64,000 nucleotides of DNA from Orobanche coerulescens (GCA_033398695.1 CM065803.1:50583501-50647500); one strand, 5' to 3'; shown: positions 1-11,294, counted from the stretch's first letter. Program-made: numbers and translations. The notes: generated by a model not told the origin, from the sequence alone.

Positions 1-626
1 TCATAGTTTATTAGTGAACCGACAAGGGCGCTAAAATCTAATTTGTTTAGATCTTTCAACTCCATAACAGCCGTGACCGTTCCATCCCATTAACGAGGTA
101 GTGATCGTAATGTTTTCTTCTCTTTTTTACTACTCAATAATGACATTCCAAACCAAGCTATTCCATTTGTGATGACCAAAAATTGATCGAGCATGTTTGA
201 TATGGACTCATCATATTTCATCACGAATTACTTGTAGTCGTGGAGAAGCATATTTATTTTGTTTCCTTCACTTGATTTGTTCCTTCATGAGTTACCTCGA
301 GCATTTTTTAAATTTCTTTGGCACTTTCACACGAATAAATATGATTATATTCTTCCATATTAAGAGCACAATATATGCAATTATGTTGCTTTACAATTGT
401 AATGGTCACTTTTACAATCTTCATCGTTAAATTCCTCGAAGCTCTTGAGTGAAGCATCTGATTTTGTAGGGACTTTTGGACCAAGCCAAATTACCTTTCA
501 AAGTTCGATATCGTAAGCTCGGATAAAGATTGACATCTCTTTCTTCCATGTCATGAAGTTCGATCCATCGAAAAATGGTGGTCGTTTTAAGGCAGGGCCT
601 TCGACTGGAGCAAAAGTAAACGCCAT
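1..626 (-). pseudogene. gag: Copia1 gag, N-terminal part, broken
   Basis: A minus-strand start codon at 626 opens a reading frame that begins MAFTFAPVEGPALKRPPFFD and continues with a GSNFMTWKKEM segment. This is the hallmark N-terminus of plant copia Gag (DUF4219 type), the capsid protein that packages element RNA. The frame stops at about 498. Downstream the same protein can be followed only by switching frame: a stretch with ALNMEEYN, then MLEVTHEGTNQ near 270-300, both typical of the UBN2-type Gag core. It therefore holds at least one stop and frameshifts. The 5' UTR lies between 626 and the LTR at 684. The C-terminal half, including any zinc knuckle, is beyond the window. Confidence 0.8.
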
Positions 627-660
627 TTGATCTTTTCTCCTCGGATGTTAAGCCTACTAT

Positions 661-681
661 TCTGATACCACTCCGATAACC
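661..681 (-). promoter_or_regulatory. Copia1 primer-binding site region (tRNA-iMet type)
   Basis: On the minus strand TGGTATCAGA (670-661) matches the plant initiator-Met tRNA 3' end. A second similar stretch, TGGTTATCGGAG, lies next to the LTR edge, so the PBS appears duplicated or misaligned relative to the usual 2-5 nt spacing. Confidence 0.65.
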
Positions 682-683
682 AT

Positions 684-1804
684 TGTTGGGTTGGTACCAC
701 CACTATAGGGAGCGTTGAATAGTTCGGTGAAGAGTAATGAACTCCTTTGTGCGGAAGCGATAGAAAAGTGCGGAATATAAATGACATAAAGATTTATAGA
801 GGTTCAGCAATGTGGCTACATCCTCTCTCCTTCGCTATATTTTTCTATTGGTTCAAGATAAACCTTTCCGCCATATATTTGATCGGTCCGAGGTAAACTG
901 TTACAATCTTATCTTCAATCGGTCCAAGATAAACCGTTATAATCTTGTCTTTTTGTCGGTCCAAGATAAACCATTTTTCCTTTTCTATCGGATAAGAAAA
1001 CAACCTTTCTAGTTTTCTATCGGTACTAGAAGAACCTCATTTGGATTTAGATTATGATTCTAATAATACCGGATCCACGATCCTAATAACACTGAATCAA
1101 ATATACTATTCTTTATTTCCTCTCGTGTATAGTTTAGTGAATTAAACACTCAGACTCTTATCAATTAAGCTTGTTTACAACAATAATGATGTATACAATA
1201 ATCTCAGACATATATGAATTATGCTTGGAGATTTTGTATCTTGAATACCAAATGAAGTGGTATTTATAGGCTTGAGAACATAAACTAGTTGTTGCTGCAT
1301 GTTCTTTCATAGTGTACATTATGTTGTCTCCTTACCGTACTTTATGCTCTTAGTATACGTAAGTTTTTCCCTGTTACGTATATTAGCGTCCGTTCAATTC
1401 CGTACAGTAGCTACTGCTTCTTCCCTTGCGTACGGTATATCATGTTACGTACGTTAAGTACAACGGTATATGAACATTGTACAAGTTGACCTTCTAGATG
1501 CCTCCAACGGACTGATATCTAAATTTGCATATTAAACATCATATGCATGCATCCTAGCTACGTTAATCTGCAATGTTGCGTACATTAACCGTGTTTCATT
1601 GTGTGTGTTAACACGCCAGAATGTAATCACTACGTACATTATCTTTTTCTATTAGTGTATGTTAAGCTAGCTTTTGATTCACTTCTTTATTTTCAGATCA
1701 GCTCGTGTGTCTTTGACTGCTTGTTGATTAATTGTTGTTTTCCTTTGATCATCAATACATCATCAAAATCCTTTTAATATTGTGTGGAACAAAATGTTCC
1801 AACA
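684..1804 (-). repeat. Copia1 5' LTR (1121 bp)
   Basis: Bounded by TGTTGGG at 684 and TTCCAACA ending at 1804 (TG...CA termini). It contains a TATA box at 1259-1270 (minus) and, upstream of it, a run of degenerate ACGTACGT/GCGTACGG-type boxes (about 1310-1660). The stretch from 840 to 1030 (the R/U5 side) repeats a 'tcggtccaagataaacc' phrase at least three times, about 60-70 bases apart. Confidence 0.8.
1259..1270 (-). promoter_or_regulatory. Copia1 LTR TATA box
   Basis: The minus strand reads CCTATAAATACC, a canonical plant TATA box. It lies between the U3 repeat boxes (1310-1660) and the R/U5 side of the LTR. Confidence 0.6.
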
Positions 1805-2760
1805 AGATTATGCCTGAATCAGCACATAATTATTCAACAGTGCTATATACTCAAACCTCGGTCACTTCAAAGTGATTTTATTACAATTCAGCTAATTTTC
1901 AGCCTCATTTTTATACATTTTAAAGGCCTTGATTGCTTCATCTTTGTTTCTCAAAAGAAACACATAGCAATATATTGTGAAATCATCTATAAAAGTGATG
2001 AAGTATTTTTTTTACCACCTCTAGTTTGCACAAATTTTAAGTCATACACAATAGTGTGAATTAATTCTAGAGGAGTAGTATTCCTTTCCACCGAATGAAA
2101 AGGAGATTTAGCCATTTTTGCTTCAACACATATTTCGCATTTCTTGTTAATTTCAACATGGATATTAGGAATTAATTCTAGATTAATTGGTCTTTTAATC
2201 TATTTAGACCAACATGTCCCAATCTAGAATGCCATAAACCTGAACATTCGAGCAAGTAAACAGAAGAAGGAGCATTTCTATTATTATTATGATTCTTGCC
2301 ATCACGGCTTATATACATCACATCATTTTGAGTAATCCCCAATCAAGATAACCTTGACCTAAGAACATTCCAAACTTGCTCATAATAAATTTATCAAACT
2401 AAAAAACTAGTCTAAACCCATAACTAACTAGTAGAGAGCCTGAAACCAAATTCTTCCCGATGTTTGGAACATGCAACACATCCTTAAACAGTAGCTCATT
2501 TTCCAGAGGTCAGCTTTAAGATCTTCTTCCCCACACCTGCAATCTTAGAAGAAGCAGAGTTTGTCATATGTAATTTCATACCATATGGAATTTCTTATCA
2601 AGATAATGTACCAGGCACGGTGATTCTCCACCATATTGGTTTCAATCACCATAGTTGAGACCTCCTCGTCCAGCTCCTCAATCATGACTGACAGCTCCAG
2701 GTCTGGCATGTCAACATCGCAATGTTCAACCACATTAGAAACTCGCTTGCCTTTGTTTCG
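1805..2760 (-). pseudogene. pol: Copia2 protease-integrase remnant
   Basis: Minus-strand translation over several frames gives, in order, a decayed protease region (ETNMVENHRAW, near 2600-2660), a GAG_pre-integrase-like stretch with [18 protein letters not shown] (near 2430-2490) and the start of an integrase core. The integrase start shows [16 protein letters not shown] and [20 protein letters not shown] (2130-1950). These are conserved landmarks of copia Pol. Many stops and frameshifts interrupt them, and the protease active-site triplet is no longer recognisable. The region ends abruptly at 1804/1805, where Copia1 is inserted. The remaining integrase, RT and RNase H should lie left of Copia1, outside the window. 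Confidence 0.75.
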
Positions 2761-3600
2761 CTAACCAGTTGAATTTATTGGCAAGCAATAGTCCTTTGCT
2801 TTGTGGTTTGTCTTACCACAGTTGTGGCAGTTCCCAGTAAGTTTTTTTTGCCTTAAAAGGTTCTTTCCCTTTTTCATTAACACGGTTAAGTTTCCTCTTT
2901 TGCTAGAGGACCCATGTTCAAGCAAATTTGCTTTGACCTCCATCGGGCCTCTCCTAAATTTAGAATCAGACTTTTGGCTGTGTTCCTTAATTCTGAGCCG
3001 AACAAGCAAGTTCTCTAAACTATGTTTCAGGAAATTTTGAATTCCTTCAAACTAGGAGGCAACTTCTCAATTACCATTCCCACAACAAAAGGTTCAAGCA
3101 AAATCATACACTCAGCATAGTGCACAATCAACTGAAACTGCTGGACTTGTTCAATAATAATTTTGAAGTCCGTCATATGAAATCCCAAGTAGCGTCCAAT
3201 CATGAAATTCTTGGTTCAAGCATCATTGATTTTGTACTTTTTCTCCAAAGAATTCCACAACTCTTTAGAGGTCCTGATTTGACTGCACACGTTGTGCATA
3301 GAATCAACCAGCCCATTAAAAATCATATTATGACACATGTAGTCGCCGTTACACCACTGATATTAAACAAAACGCTTCATACAATCAGTTTCCAATTCAC
3401 TGACCACAAGAGGATCATCCTTGAAGTAAACAACAATCCCCAAAGTCGTGAGATAAAATAACATCATTTGATGCCATATCCTGAAATCAACCCCGAGAAC
3501 TTCTCGAGTTTCTCAGCCTGTACTACAATAGTAGGTGCAGCATGAACATCAACATCAGCTTTGGCAGCAGCAGCGGCAACATCAGAATCAGCCGCCACTG
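2761..3600 (-). pseudogene. gag: Copia2 gag remnant with altered zinc knuckle
   Basis: Minus-strand fragments match the UBN2-type copia Gag in order: KLEKFSG near 3500, LVDSMHNVCSQIRTSKELWN (3320-3260), EKKYKIND, then VIEKLPPSLKEF (about 3080-3045) and LLVRLRI (about 3000). The nucleocapsid box follows at about 2800-2840 and reads CHNCGKTNHKAKDYC. The usual spacing is C-x2-C-x4-H-x4-C. Here the last cysteine is one residue late, so the knuckle would probably bind zinc poorly if at all. Frames change several times. The N-terminal part carries an alanine-rich run (AAAAAKADVDVHAA, about 3545-3590). The element's own leader continues rightwards to the insertion point of A at 3664. Confidence 0.75.
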
Positions 3601-3659
3601 GAAATTACAAAAAAATAAAAAAAAATTATCTTACCAATATTGGGTCTGTGAATTTCCAA

Positions 3660-3664
3660 CTATG
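3660..3664. repeat. Target-site duplication of element A (left), CTATG
   Basis: CTATG directly precedes A's TGTAATATCC terminus and recurs directly after A's ATTACA terminus at 43809-43813. This fixes the limits of the 40-kb nested block. Confidence 0.9.
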
Positions 3665-4076
3665 TGTAATATCCGTGTATGTTATTATCAAGATATTTTA
3701 ATTTTGGACGTATTCCATTGAGATTTGGGTTGTGAGTTTTCCATGCTGTATTGTGGTTATTTGGAATCGTGTGTATCGACGATTGGAATTGGAATGTTCG
3801 TGGTTGGAAATTGTTGAATTTGCGATTTTCGGATTGTGTTCGTTCTGATCGGATCGTCGGATTTGTGATTTGAGGGCTACGGCCGTAAGGATGTCGAGTT
3901 ACGGCCGTAAGGCCTTGTCGATTACGGCCGTAAGGCATTGCGAGTTACGGCCGCAATGGACTCATAGAAGTTGGGCAGTAGGTCGGCGAGACTCGTTACG
4001 GCTGTAAGGGTGTGCTGGTAATGGCCGTAAGGTACAGGTCGAGTACGGCCATAAGGGGATGGCCGAGTACGGCCGT
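3665..4076 (+). repeat. Element A 5' LTR, first segment
   Basis: Matches 20897-21323 of the 3' LTR from TGTAATATCC onward. It holds several TTACGGCCGTAA-type palindromes (from 3880). It is cut at 4076/4077 by element B inside one of these palindromes and continues at 13906. Confidence 0.9.
4072..4076. repeat. Target-site duplication of element B (left), GCCGT
   Basis: GCCGT precedes B's TGTAACACC terminus and is repeated at 13901-13905 after B's ATTACA terminus. The five bases are the right half of a TACGGCCGTA palindrome in A's LTR. Confidence 0.9.
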
Positions 4077-6628
4077 TGTAACACCCCAAACTAGGCGGAT
4101 ATTACAGTGCCGTGAATCCCCCAACTGGGACCCACTAGGCGAATGAAAATGATGAATTAAATAATATAATTGTAGTACCGAACCACATTATATTACCAAA
4201 TACTCCGATGAGGAGTTTAAGTACAACACACCAGACAATATCAATACTAGTATATTTTATATGAAGATAAAATACACGACAATCAATGAAACGGAGTATC
4301 CAAATGAAAGTCTCAATGGAAAATAAAGGACAATAACATGAATAATCAAAGATCGGGGCCCCTACTAGTATCACTGACTCGACGTCAGCGTGTTCTCCTG
4401 TACTTTTGCCTTGCCAAGACTGAAAAACAGAATCCCCAAACGGGCCGCCATACGTAACAACAATCCTCAAGGGTTGAAAATACACAATCATGATTATATA
4501 AGAAGTTATGAAATATCCAGCCGAAACATACGCAATCAAACATGCTATATGAATCAACTAACAAGACGGGCTCAAAGGGTGGCGCCACACTACGCCCGGG
4601 ATGGAAATGTGTCCGTGCACAAGCCACCAACGAGTATCGATCGAATACACGTGTGGTCTTGTACCTAATCGATCTCACGAGACAATATGACTCGTGTGCA
4701 CACCCAATGTGAGGCCAACAACCAACACACGACTTAAAACGTGCCCGACATGAAAATCCAACACATACCAACCAAAGACGCCAAGATGACCCGAATGCCA
4801 CGATATAACAAAAGTGACATCGAAAATGAATAATGACTCACCGAGATGGAATGATAGTGAAATAAATGACAACTCAACGAAATGATTGGAACCGCTGCTC
4901 CTTATGATCAAGTTATTAATTGACAATAACAAGTTTGATACGGTTAATACAATGATGAATGAATTATGATTATGAATGAACAACAACAAAAGGGATGAAT
5001 ATCCTTTTAACCGAGTAAGAATTAACTTACTCAACACCGGTGACAATTATCCTTCCACGAACAACGCCCTAATTGAGATATCGGTCGCCGAACAACCTTG
5101 AATAATTCAATTACCAACAATCCGCTCAATATACGAATCAAACACGAATATAACGAACTCAAAATGCCAATACGACTAAACCAAGTCCATTGAGGCATTA
5201 AATCAAACACGCTGCTCCAAACTCCGATTGTTTACAATCAAACCTCAATATACCAATATCAAATCCCCCAAGAAATGTTTCAAACCAACAAAACATCTTC
5301 AATACGATTAATAATCCAAAACGAATATCCAAAAACGTGATTATAACGACAATTAATCGAAAACCCCCAATTTCAACTCGATATTCAAAGTGTTCTTGAA
5401 TAATTCCTCAATAATCCAATGAATCCTTATACAAACTCATAATCATATACATATTCCTTCATATAACATGATTATAACGTCCAAAACATCATATCTCAAC
5501 AAAAAATCGAAATCTAAGGTGTTGAAGAATATTACCTTTGAAGATCCAAACACTTCGATCCGATGAAAATGTGTTAAATCTACTATCCAAGCTTCCCAAC
5601 GAAATAAGATGATGAAATCCGAAAACACAAGTGATTGATGATGACAAAATATCTCCCTCATGCTCTCTCTCTCTCGGACAAGATGAAGGAAAGGAATGAA
5701 AATGAGGAAAAATGTCCCGCCGAGTCCTTAACATCGCCTAAGTTACGGCCAGAACTCGCCCTCTTACTACTGCCGTAACATTCCAAGTCAACGGCCTTAC
5801 GGCCAGAATCGCCCAACTCAGACGGCCAGAACTCGCTTCGTCCGAAATCCCGCCGACAGACTTACGGCCAGAATCGCTTCGAGTTACGGCGTAACTCCGC
5901 CAAATCAAAACATCCGCCGACATCCTTACGGCCGTATCGCACACCTTACGGCCAGAACTCGGATGATACAAATGTATCCGGCCAAACTTACGGCGTAATC
6001 CGCCACAAAAACGACTGTGCATCTTGCAGCCAGACGTCCGTATCCGGCCAAGCCTTACGGCCAGACTGCTTGACTTACGGCCGTATGACGCAACCCTTAC
6101 GGCCGTAAGTCACCCTTGGTCGACAACACCTGAAATTTACGAACACCACTTACGGCCGTATCCTCCCCTTCTTACGGCCGTAACTCGCCTTCGGCCAAAA
6201 TGCCTGGGCAGCCTGGTGGACCACGTACGGCCGTACCCGCTGAACTTACGGCCGTATCCCGGAACCTTACGGCCGTAACTCAATGCTGGCCAAGGTGAAT
6301 AAAACCGATAACTCCGATTCCTCGCTACGAATGATGAATGATCCGACATACCATACGAATGTGAAAGTGAACAAGTCTAACACGAGCCAAAGATGATACT
6401 CCCCGTACAAGGCTATCAATCACAATGAAAATGATAATACTCCCGTCTCGATCTATACGGAGATGAAATGACGATCGGTAATTGATATACGATACAACAT
6501 GCCAACAGTGAACGCGAATGAATGATTCATGAATGATGAGTGATTATTAATGAGTGAAAATTACTGAGCGACAATTACAGACTGATAATTACTGAATGAA
6601 AATGAATGAATTACAACCGGGTATTACA
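4077..6628 (-). repeat. Element B 3' LTR (left copy, 2552 bp)
   Basis: Starts TGTAACACCCC and ends GTATTACA, and aligns with 11299-13900 throughout. It differs from its sister by many clustered 1-3 base changes. The palindrome array (5750-6290) has many CCGTAA cores read as CCAGAA, and the TATA-equivalent position (about 5730) is degraded. Confidence 0.92.
5745..6290. repeat. Palindrome array in B left LTR, degraded copy
   Basis: About 15 positions with TTACGGCCGTAA or partial forms such as TTACGGCCAGAA. Same spacing as the cleaner copy at 12975-13555. Short open frames here are only the translation of this repeat. Confidence 0.8.
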
Positions 6629-6665
6629 TACTCCCCCCCTTAAAAAGAGTTTCGTCCCCGAAACT
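6629..6665 (-). promoter_or_regulatory. Element B polypurine tract and pre-PPT hairpin
   Basis: On the minus strand AAGGGGGGGAGTA abuts the 3' LTR and is the plus-strand primer. Just before it, at 6648-6665, the perfect arms AGTTTCG and CGAAACT flank a 4-nt loop. The same hairpin precedes the PPT of A, C and E. Confidence 0.8.
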
Positions 6666-8122
6666 AAGGGTCAAACAACTCGGGATAACTCTCCCGCATA
6701 CTCTCCTCGGTTTCCCAAGTGGCCTCTTCGACTCCGTGTCTGGACCACTGAATCTTGACCGAAGGGATCGTCTTGTTCCTCAACTGTTTGATTCGCTGCT
6801 CCAACACTCGTACAGTACGCTCCTCGTACGAATGATCATCCGCGATCTCGATTTCGTCGAACTGAAGTATGTGACTCAGGTCGGCAACATACTTCCGCAA
6901 CTGAGAGATGTGAAACACATTATGAATTCGGCTCAATGCCGGAGGTAAAGCTAATCGATAAGCTAACTCGCCTACTCGATCCAAAATTTCAAATGGTCCA
7001 ATGAATCTCGGACTCAACTTCCCCCGTTTTCCGAAACGGAAAATACCTCGACTCGGGGATACCTTGACCAAAACACGGTCACCCGTCTCGAACTCTAGTG
7101 GTCGACGACGATTATCTGCATATGATTTCTGTCGACTCTGAGCTATCAACATGCGACTCTTGATCAAAGCTACCTTCTCCCGGGCGGCTATAAGCATATC
7201 GGGCTCGGTGCCGATTGATTCTAACAAGTCATCCCAACACAAAGGAGATCGACAACGACGACCGTACAAGGCCTCATGAGGTGCCATCTTAACGGAGGCA
7301 TGCCAACTATCATTATACGTGAACTCAATCAGTGGTAGCTGGGCTTCTCAATCGTCCTTCCAATCGAGGACGCATGCCCTCAACATGTCCTCTAATGTCT
7401 GTATAGTCCTCTCTGATTGTCCGTCGGACTGAGGATGAAAGGCAGTACTGAGATTGAGCTGAGTTCCCATAGCACGATGAACTGATTTCCAAAAATGAGA
7501 CACAAATCGTCCGTCACGATCGGAAACGATATTCTTAGGAGTACTGCAGGGCCTCACTATCTCCTTGATGAACAATCGAGCTACCTCTCGGGACCCCACG
7601 TATCCTTGATCTCAAGGAAATGAGCTGATTTAGTTAAGCGGTTCACAATCACCTGATCGTAATCATGCCATGACGACTCGTCGGCAAACTCGTGATGAAA
7701 TCCCTAGAAATGTCTTCCCACTTCCACTGAATAGGAGAGGTTTCAACATACCCGCACGGCCGATGTTCAATCTAGACTTGTTGACAGTTAAGCATCTCGA
7801 AACAAATTTCGCGACTTCTCGCTTCATATTACTCCACCAAGAATTTTGTTTCAAGTCCTTGTACATCTTGGCCGGACTCGGATGAACAGAATAAGGGGGT
7901 AGCATGAGCTTCTCTCAAAATCGAGTTTTTCAACTCGTCATTCGCCGGTACGCACAACCGATTCTTAAATCTCAAAAGTCCATCCTCGTGGACCATGAAT
8001 CCAGGGGCTTTCCCCTGAGCCACATCCTCACGGATGCGCAACAATGCTGGGTCTGAACCCTGATTCTCCCTGATTTTCTCCTCAAGTGACGATGAAATCT
8101 CTAACATACAAAGTCGGCCCAT
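6664..8122 (-). pseudogene. pol: Element B integrase with chromodomain, frameshifted
   Basis: Integrase inserts element cDNA into the genome, and its C-terminal chromodomain steers it to marked chromatin. Reading 8122 to 6664 on the minus strand gives the HHCC N-terminal region (YSVHPSPAKMYKDLKQ, about 7890-7840), the core with SDRDGRFVSHFW (about 7520) and DGQSERTIQTLEDMLR (about 7430-7380), then a 207-residue frame from 7287. That frame begins MAPHEALYGRRCRSPLCWDD, carries the GPFEILDRVG fold and ends in a chromodomain (VRVLEQRIKQLR ... WSRHGVEEATWETEE ... YPELFDP). At least three frame changes separate these blocks, and the second zinc-ligand cysteine pair is altered (CLTVNKS). The frame ends at 6664, a few bases from the PPT hairpin. 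Confidence 0.9.
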
Positions 8123-9120
8123 GAGTTCGCCGGCGACTTCGATCTCGGGTCTAAGGAATTCCTGCTGAAGCTCCTTCTGAACTGTTAAACGAGCAAGAAT
8201 CTACTCCTGCACGGACTTACGACTCAAGGCGTCGGCGACAACGTTCGCCTTGCCCGGGTGGTAAAGGATCTCGATATCATAATCTTTGATTAATTACAAC
8301 CACCGTCTCTGTCTCATATTTAACTCCTTCTGAGTAAATATATACTTTAAACTCTTATGATCGGTGAAGATCTGACAGGTGACGCCATAAAGGTAACGAC
8401 GCCAAATTCCCAACGCGAAAACCACGGCTGCTAGCTCTAGGTCGTGGGTCAGATAATTAATCAGCTAATCCGAGGAAACCTCGGATTTCCTTAACATCTT
8501 TCGGAGGTTGCCATTCTCGGATAGCCTCCATCTTCTGAGGGTCGACACGAACTCTGGCAAATGAAATTACATGCCCGAGAAAAGTCACTTCGGACATCCA
8601 GAACTCACATTAAGAAAACTTTCCATAAAGTTGCTCGCGTCTTAACACGTCGAGAACCTGATGAAGATGTACCTCGCGTTCCTCTCGATCACGAGAATAA
8701 ATCAAAATGTCATCGATGAAGACAACAACAACTGATCCAAAAAGTCGATGACAACCCGATTCATTAACTCTATGAATACCGCAGGTGCATTAGTTAGCCC
8801 GAACGGCATAACTACGAACTCATAATGACCATAGCGTGTATGAAAAGCCGTCCTTACACTACCCGACTCTTGAATTCGCAACTGATAATATCCAGATCTC
8901 AAGTCGATCTGGGAAAATATTGAAGTTCCCTGAAGTTGATCTAAGAGATCATCAATACGGGGTGGAGGATACTAATCTTGACCATCACCCTGTTCAACTC
9001 CTGATAATTAATACACACACGAGATGAGCTAACCTTCTCCTTGACAGATCACACTGGTGCTCCTCACGGGGACGCACTCGGTCGGAGATAACCTTCCTCG
9101 AACTATTCCCCAAGTTGAAT
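8123..9120 (-). pseudogene. pol: Element B reverse transcriptase and RNase H with internal deletion
   Basis: Minus-strand RT blocks run from GYLRPSASP (about 9090) through a frame at 8902-8702 containing [12 protein letters not shown] and [15 protein letters not shown]. The catalytic FIDD box is reached only by a frameshift near 8720. The thumb follows, with VTFLGHVISFA and DVKEIRGFLGL (8600-8470). Directly after GFLGL the sequence jumps to [22 protein letters not shown] and [17 protein letters not shown] (8450-8320). About 100 residues joining RT to RNase H are therefore missing at about 8465. It ends with YHPGKANVVADALSRK (about 8250-8215). RT copies element RNA into DNA; this copy is dead. 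Confidence 0.85.
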
Positions 9121-9254
9121 CTTCAACTCTTGCATTCTGGTCGGGGCCATCCGATACGGTGCTTTCGATAAAGGGGACGTACCGACTCTAACTCACTCCT
9201 GAACTCCACTACTCTATGTGAAGGCAACCAGATAACTCGTCTGGAAATACATCG

Positions 9255-9640
9255 TCAATCGATGACAATGATACCACAAATGATCGAACATTTCGATTGC
9301 CCTAGAATGGTCAATCGATAAAAAGTGATACAATGAATGTTTGAATAATTCGATTGCCTTAGAAAGGCCAATCGATGAAAATGATACAATGAATGATTGA
9401 ATGACTCGATTGCCTTAGAAAGGCCAATCGATGAAAATGAAACAATGAATGATTGAATGACTCGATTGCCTTAGAAAGGCCAATCGATGAAAATGATACA
9501 ATGAATGATTGAATGACTCGATTGCCTTAGAAAGGCCAATCGATGAAAATGATACAATGAATGACTGAATGACTCGATTGCCTTAGAAAGGCCAATCGGT
9601 GAAAATGGTGCAATGAATGATTGAATGACTCGATTGCGGA
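9255..9640. repeat. 56-bp tandem repeat array in element B
   Basis: The phrase CGATTGCCTTAGAAAGGCCA recurs with starts at 9351, 9407, 9463, 9519 and 9575. Partial or diverged units begin at 9294 and 9631. The period is exactly 56 bp apart from one 57-bp step. Each unit also contains an ATGAATGATTGAATGA stretch. The array lies between gag and RT, where protease should be encoded. Because 56 is not a multiple of 3, successive units change frame, so the long minus-strand frames across it are not protein genes. Confidence 0.92.
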
Positions 9641-10075
9641 ATCTCTCTGCTTCCGCCCAAATAATAATTCTACTGGAACAACGGGGATTACTTCCCTGAA
9701 GCACACATTCGACAACCAACGACGGAAAGATAGCGACCAAACGCTAACAAACACTAAGGATAGTATCAAAACGATCAAACCAACTAATACCGAAAATTGC
9801 ATCGTCCTAAGATAAAATTCACCACGATTAGGTCCATCAACCAATCGCGGTCACTAAGCTTACTTTGGTATGATTCCGAAAATTCTTCCATCGTCAGGTA
9901 GACCGATGGTATGAGGTCCACAAGCAATGGGACTATCCCAAAATAAGTCTATTAAAACATGATTCGAAAATGAATGAATGCGGTGCACCAGTATCCAAAA
10001 AGGTACACACAGGTTGAAATAAAATTACGAGTATACCTGAGGTCATTCGGGCCACCGGATCGTCGATCCTCCTCA
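9641..10075 (-). pseudogene. Element B gag-protease junction, unrecognisable
   Basis: This stretch lies where the protease domain should start. A retroviral-type DTG/DSG active site could not be found with confidence. Short frames only. Confidence 0.4.
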
Positions 10076-10765
10076 TCACATGAATCTGAGACTTGCCGGC
10101 CCCCGAACCGGACGCTCTCGTCTGACAACTCTATTTGCTTCCATTGTCTTAAACGACGTTGTCAGAGCAGTCTGATTCGGAATCGCTAATTGCTTCGGGG
10201 CCTGAGATGCCGACTTGGAGTCCTTTCGGCAAAAACGGGCCTTATGCCCAAAATTCCCACAATTATAGCACGTGATAGACGGTCTCAGACACTTGGTGCT
10301 GACATGACCCGGTTCTCCACAATTAAAACAGATGATGGCCGAACTGGCCGCTCGGGATTGAGATCCCGCACGATTATGCACCGTAGGAGGTCGCTCAGAA
10401 ACGATAGGACTCACACGAGGCTTCTTGAAGGTTGACTGACCGCCTTCGGATTGACTACGCTTCGCTGATTTCTTGCTGACAGATGAAGGTTGTTGTTCAG
10501 CACTTTCCTTAGCAGCTGGCTCATACGGGAGAGTTCTCTCGATTAATCCGGCCAGAGTGGCGCAATGATGATTGAGCAATTGCACATGGGTCATCATGGC
10601 CTGCATAAAAGTGAGTGGATCAACCCGAACATCTTCTGATCGAGCCGAGTCCTGGGCACGATTTCCCGACAGCGAATGGTTATTACCCGGGTTTCGGCCC
10701 GCACCGCGGCCTCTCCCCGTGCATCCCCCGACAGCTCTCCCCATACTGAAGTAGGAATGTCGCAT
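10076..10765 (-). pseudogene. gag: Element B Gag, with two zinc knuckles, capsid domain missing
   Basis: A 229-residue minus-strand frame. It opens with a Gly/Arg-rich stretch (GGCTGRGRGAGRN, residues about 13-25). A short helix-like part follows (DPLTFMQAMMTHVQLLNHH), then a basic linker (residues 85-130) and two perfect CCHC knuckles, CFNCGEPGHVSTKC and CYNCGNFGHKARFC (C-x2-C-x4-H-x4-C), which bind RNA during packaging. Tekay Gag proteins are usually about twice as long because of a capsid domain between the N-terminal part and the knuckles; that domain is absent here. The frame ends in an Arg-rich tail. This may be an internal-deletion Gag, which would not assemble particles alone. Confidence 0.8.
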
Positions 10766-11282
10766 AATGATTATATTTCTCGCATGATTATCACGTTATG
10801 ATTATGTCATGAGATGATGAAAATAAGTATACATGCTCTAACTTAGTGATTATATGAATGATTTACTGAAGTGATATGATTATCTGATGAAATTCTTGAA
10901 ATGATTATCTTGAATAACTTAACAAGATTAATAATATGATCATCCAGATCGACAACTGAATAATGAAATGAATTGAGTAATTAATGAATTAACATGATCG
11001 TCCTGATCATTAACTGAGTAATGAAATGAATTAAGTGATTAATGAGTTAACATGATCGTCCTAATCACAATGAATGATGATGTTTGAGGATTGTTAATTG
11101 ATGAATGATGAATGAATGACTATTGCGTAAATTATACCATGGCGTTAGAAATCTTACAGTTCTTTCGGTCTGATTGGCTCGGCATTTGCACAGGTCACAC
11201 GTGACGCGAAAGTCCAATGATACTAGTCTGATGACGATGATTTCAAATGAGACATGACTCGGAAGGTAGTATTCAAAACCAC
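10766..11282 (-). other. Element B 5' leader, AT-rich, no gene
   Basis: Lies between the PBS and gag. It has ATGATTATNTGATGA-like low-complexity sequence and a near-direct repeat with the phrase 'catgatcgtcctgatca' at about 10930-11060. No reading frame resembles Gag. Confidence 0.6.
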
Positions 11283-11294
11283 GCTCCGATACCA
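11283..11294 (-). promoter_or_regulatory. Element B primer-binding site
   Basis: The minus strand reads TGGTATCGGAGC, 4 nt from the LTR. It matches the 3' end of plant initiator-Met tRNA (TGGTATCAGAGC) except for one base. Confidence 0.85.

Larger units (their letters stand above)
1..1804 (-). mobile_element. Copia1: 5' end of a Ty1/copia LTR retrotransposon, running off the left edge
   Basis: On the minus strand the order is LTR (684-1804), tRNA-iMet-like primer site (about 661-681) and the start of a copia gag (from 626 leftwards). Only this 5' end is in the window, so the other LTR and the left copy of the target duplication cannot be seen. The element landed in the integrase region of the older Copia2, whose sequence resumes at 1805. 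The gag is already broken, so this copy is not autonomous. Its LTR belongs to the same broad family as the solo LTR at 19049-20277: shared 'cggtccaagataaacc'-type repeats, TATA context and termini. Confidence 0.85.

Noticed and set aside
6024..6278. Open frames reading LRPY/LTAV repeats
   Set aside because: Pure translation of the TTACGGCCGTAA box array. All frames through such a palindrome array tend to stay open.
9471..9844. Two minus-strand frames of 89 and 105 codons
   Set aside because: They translate the 56-bp tandem repeat and share the phrase FHRLAFLRQSSHS in shifted order; not a protein.
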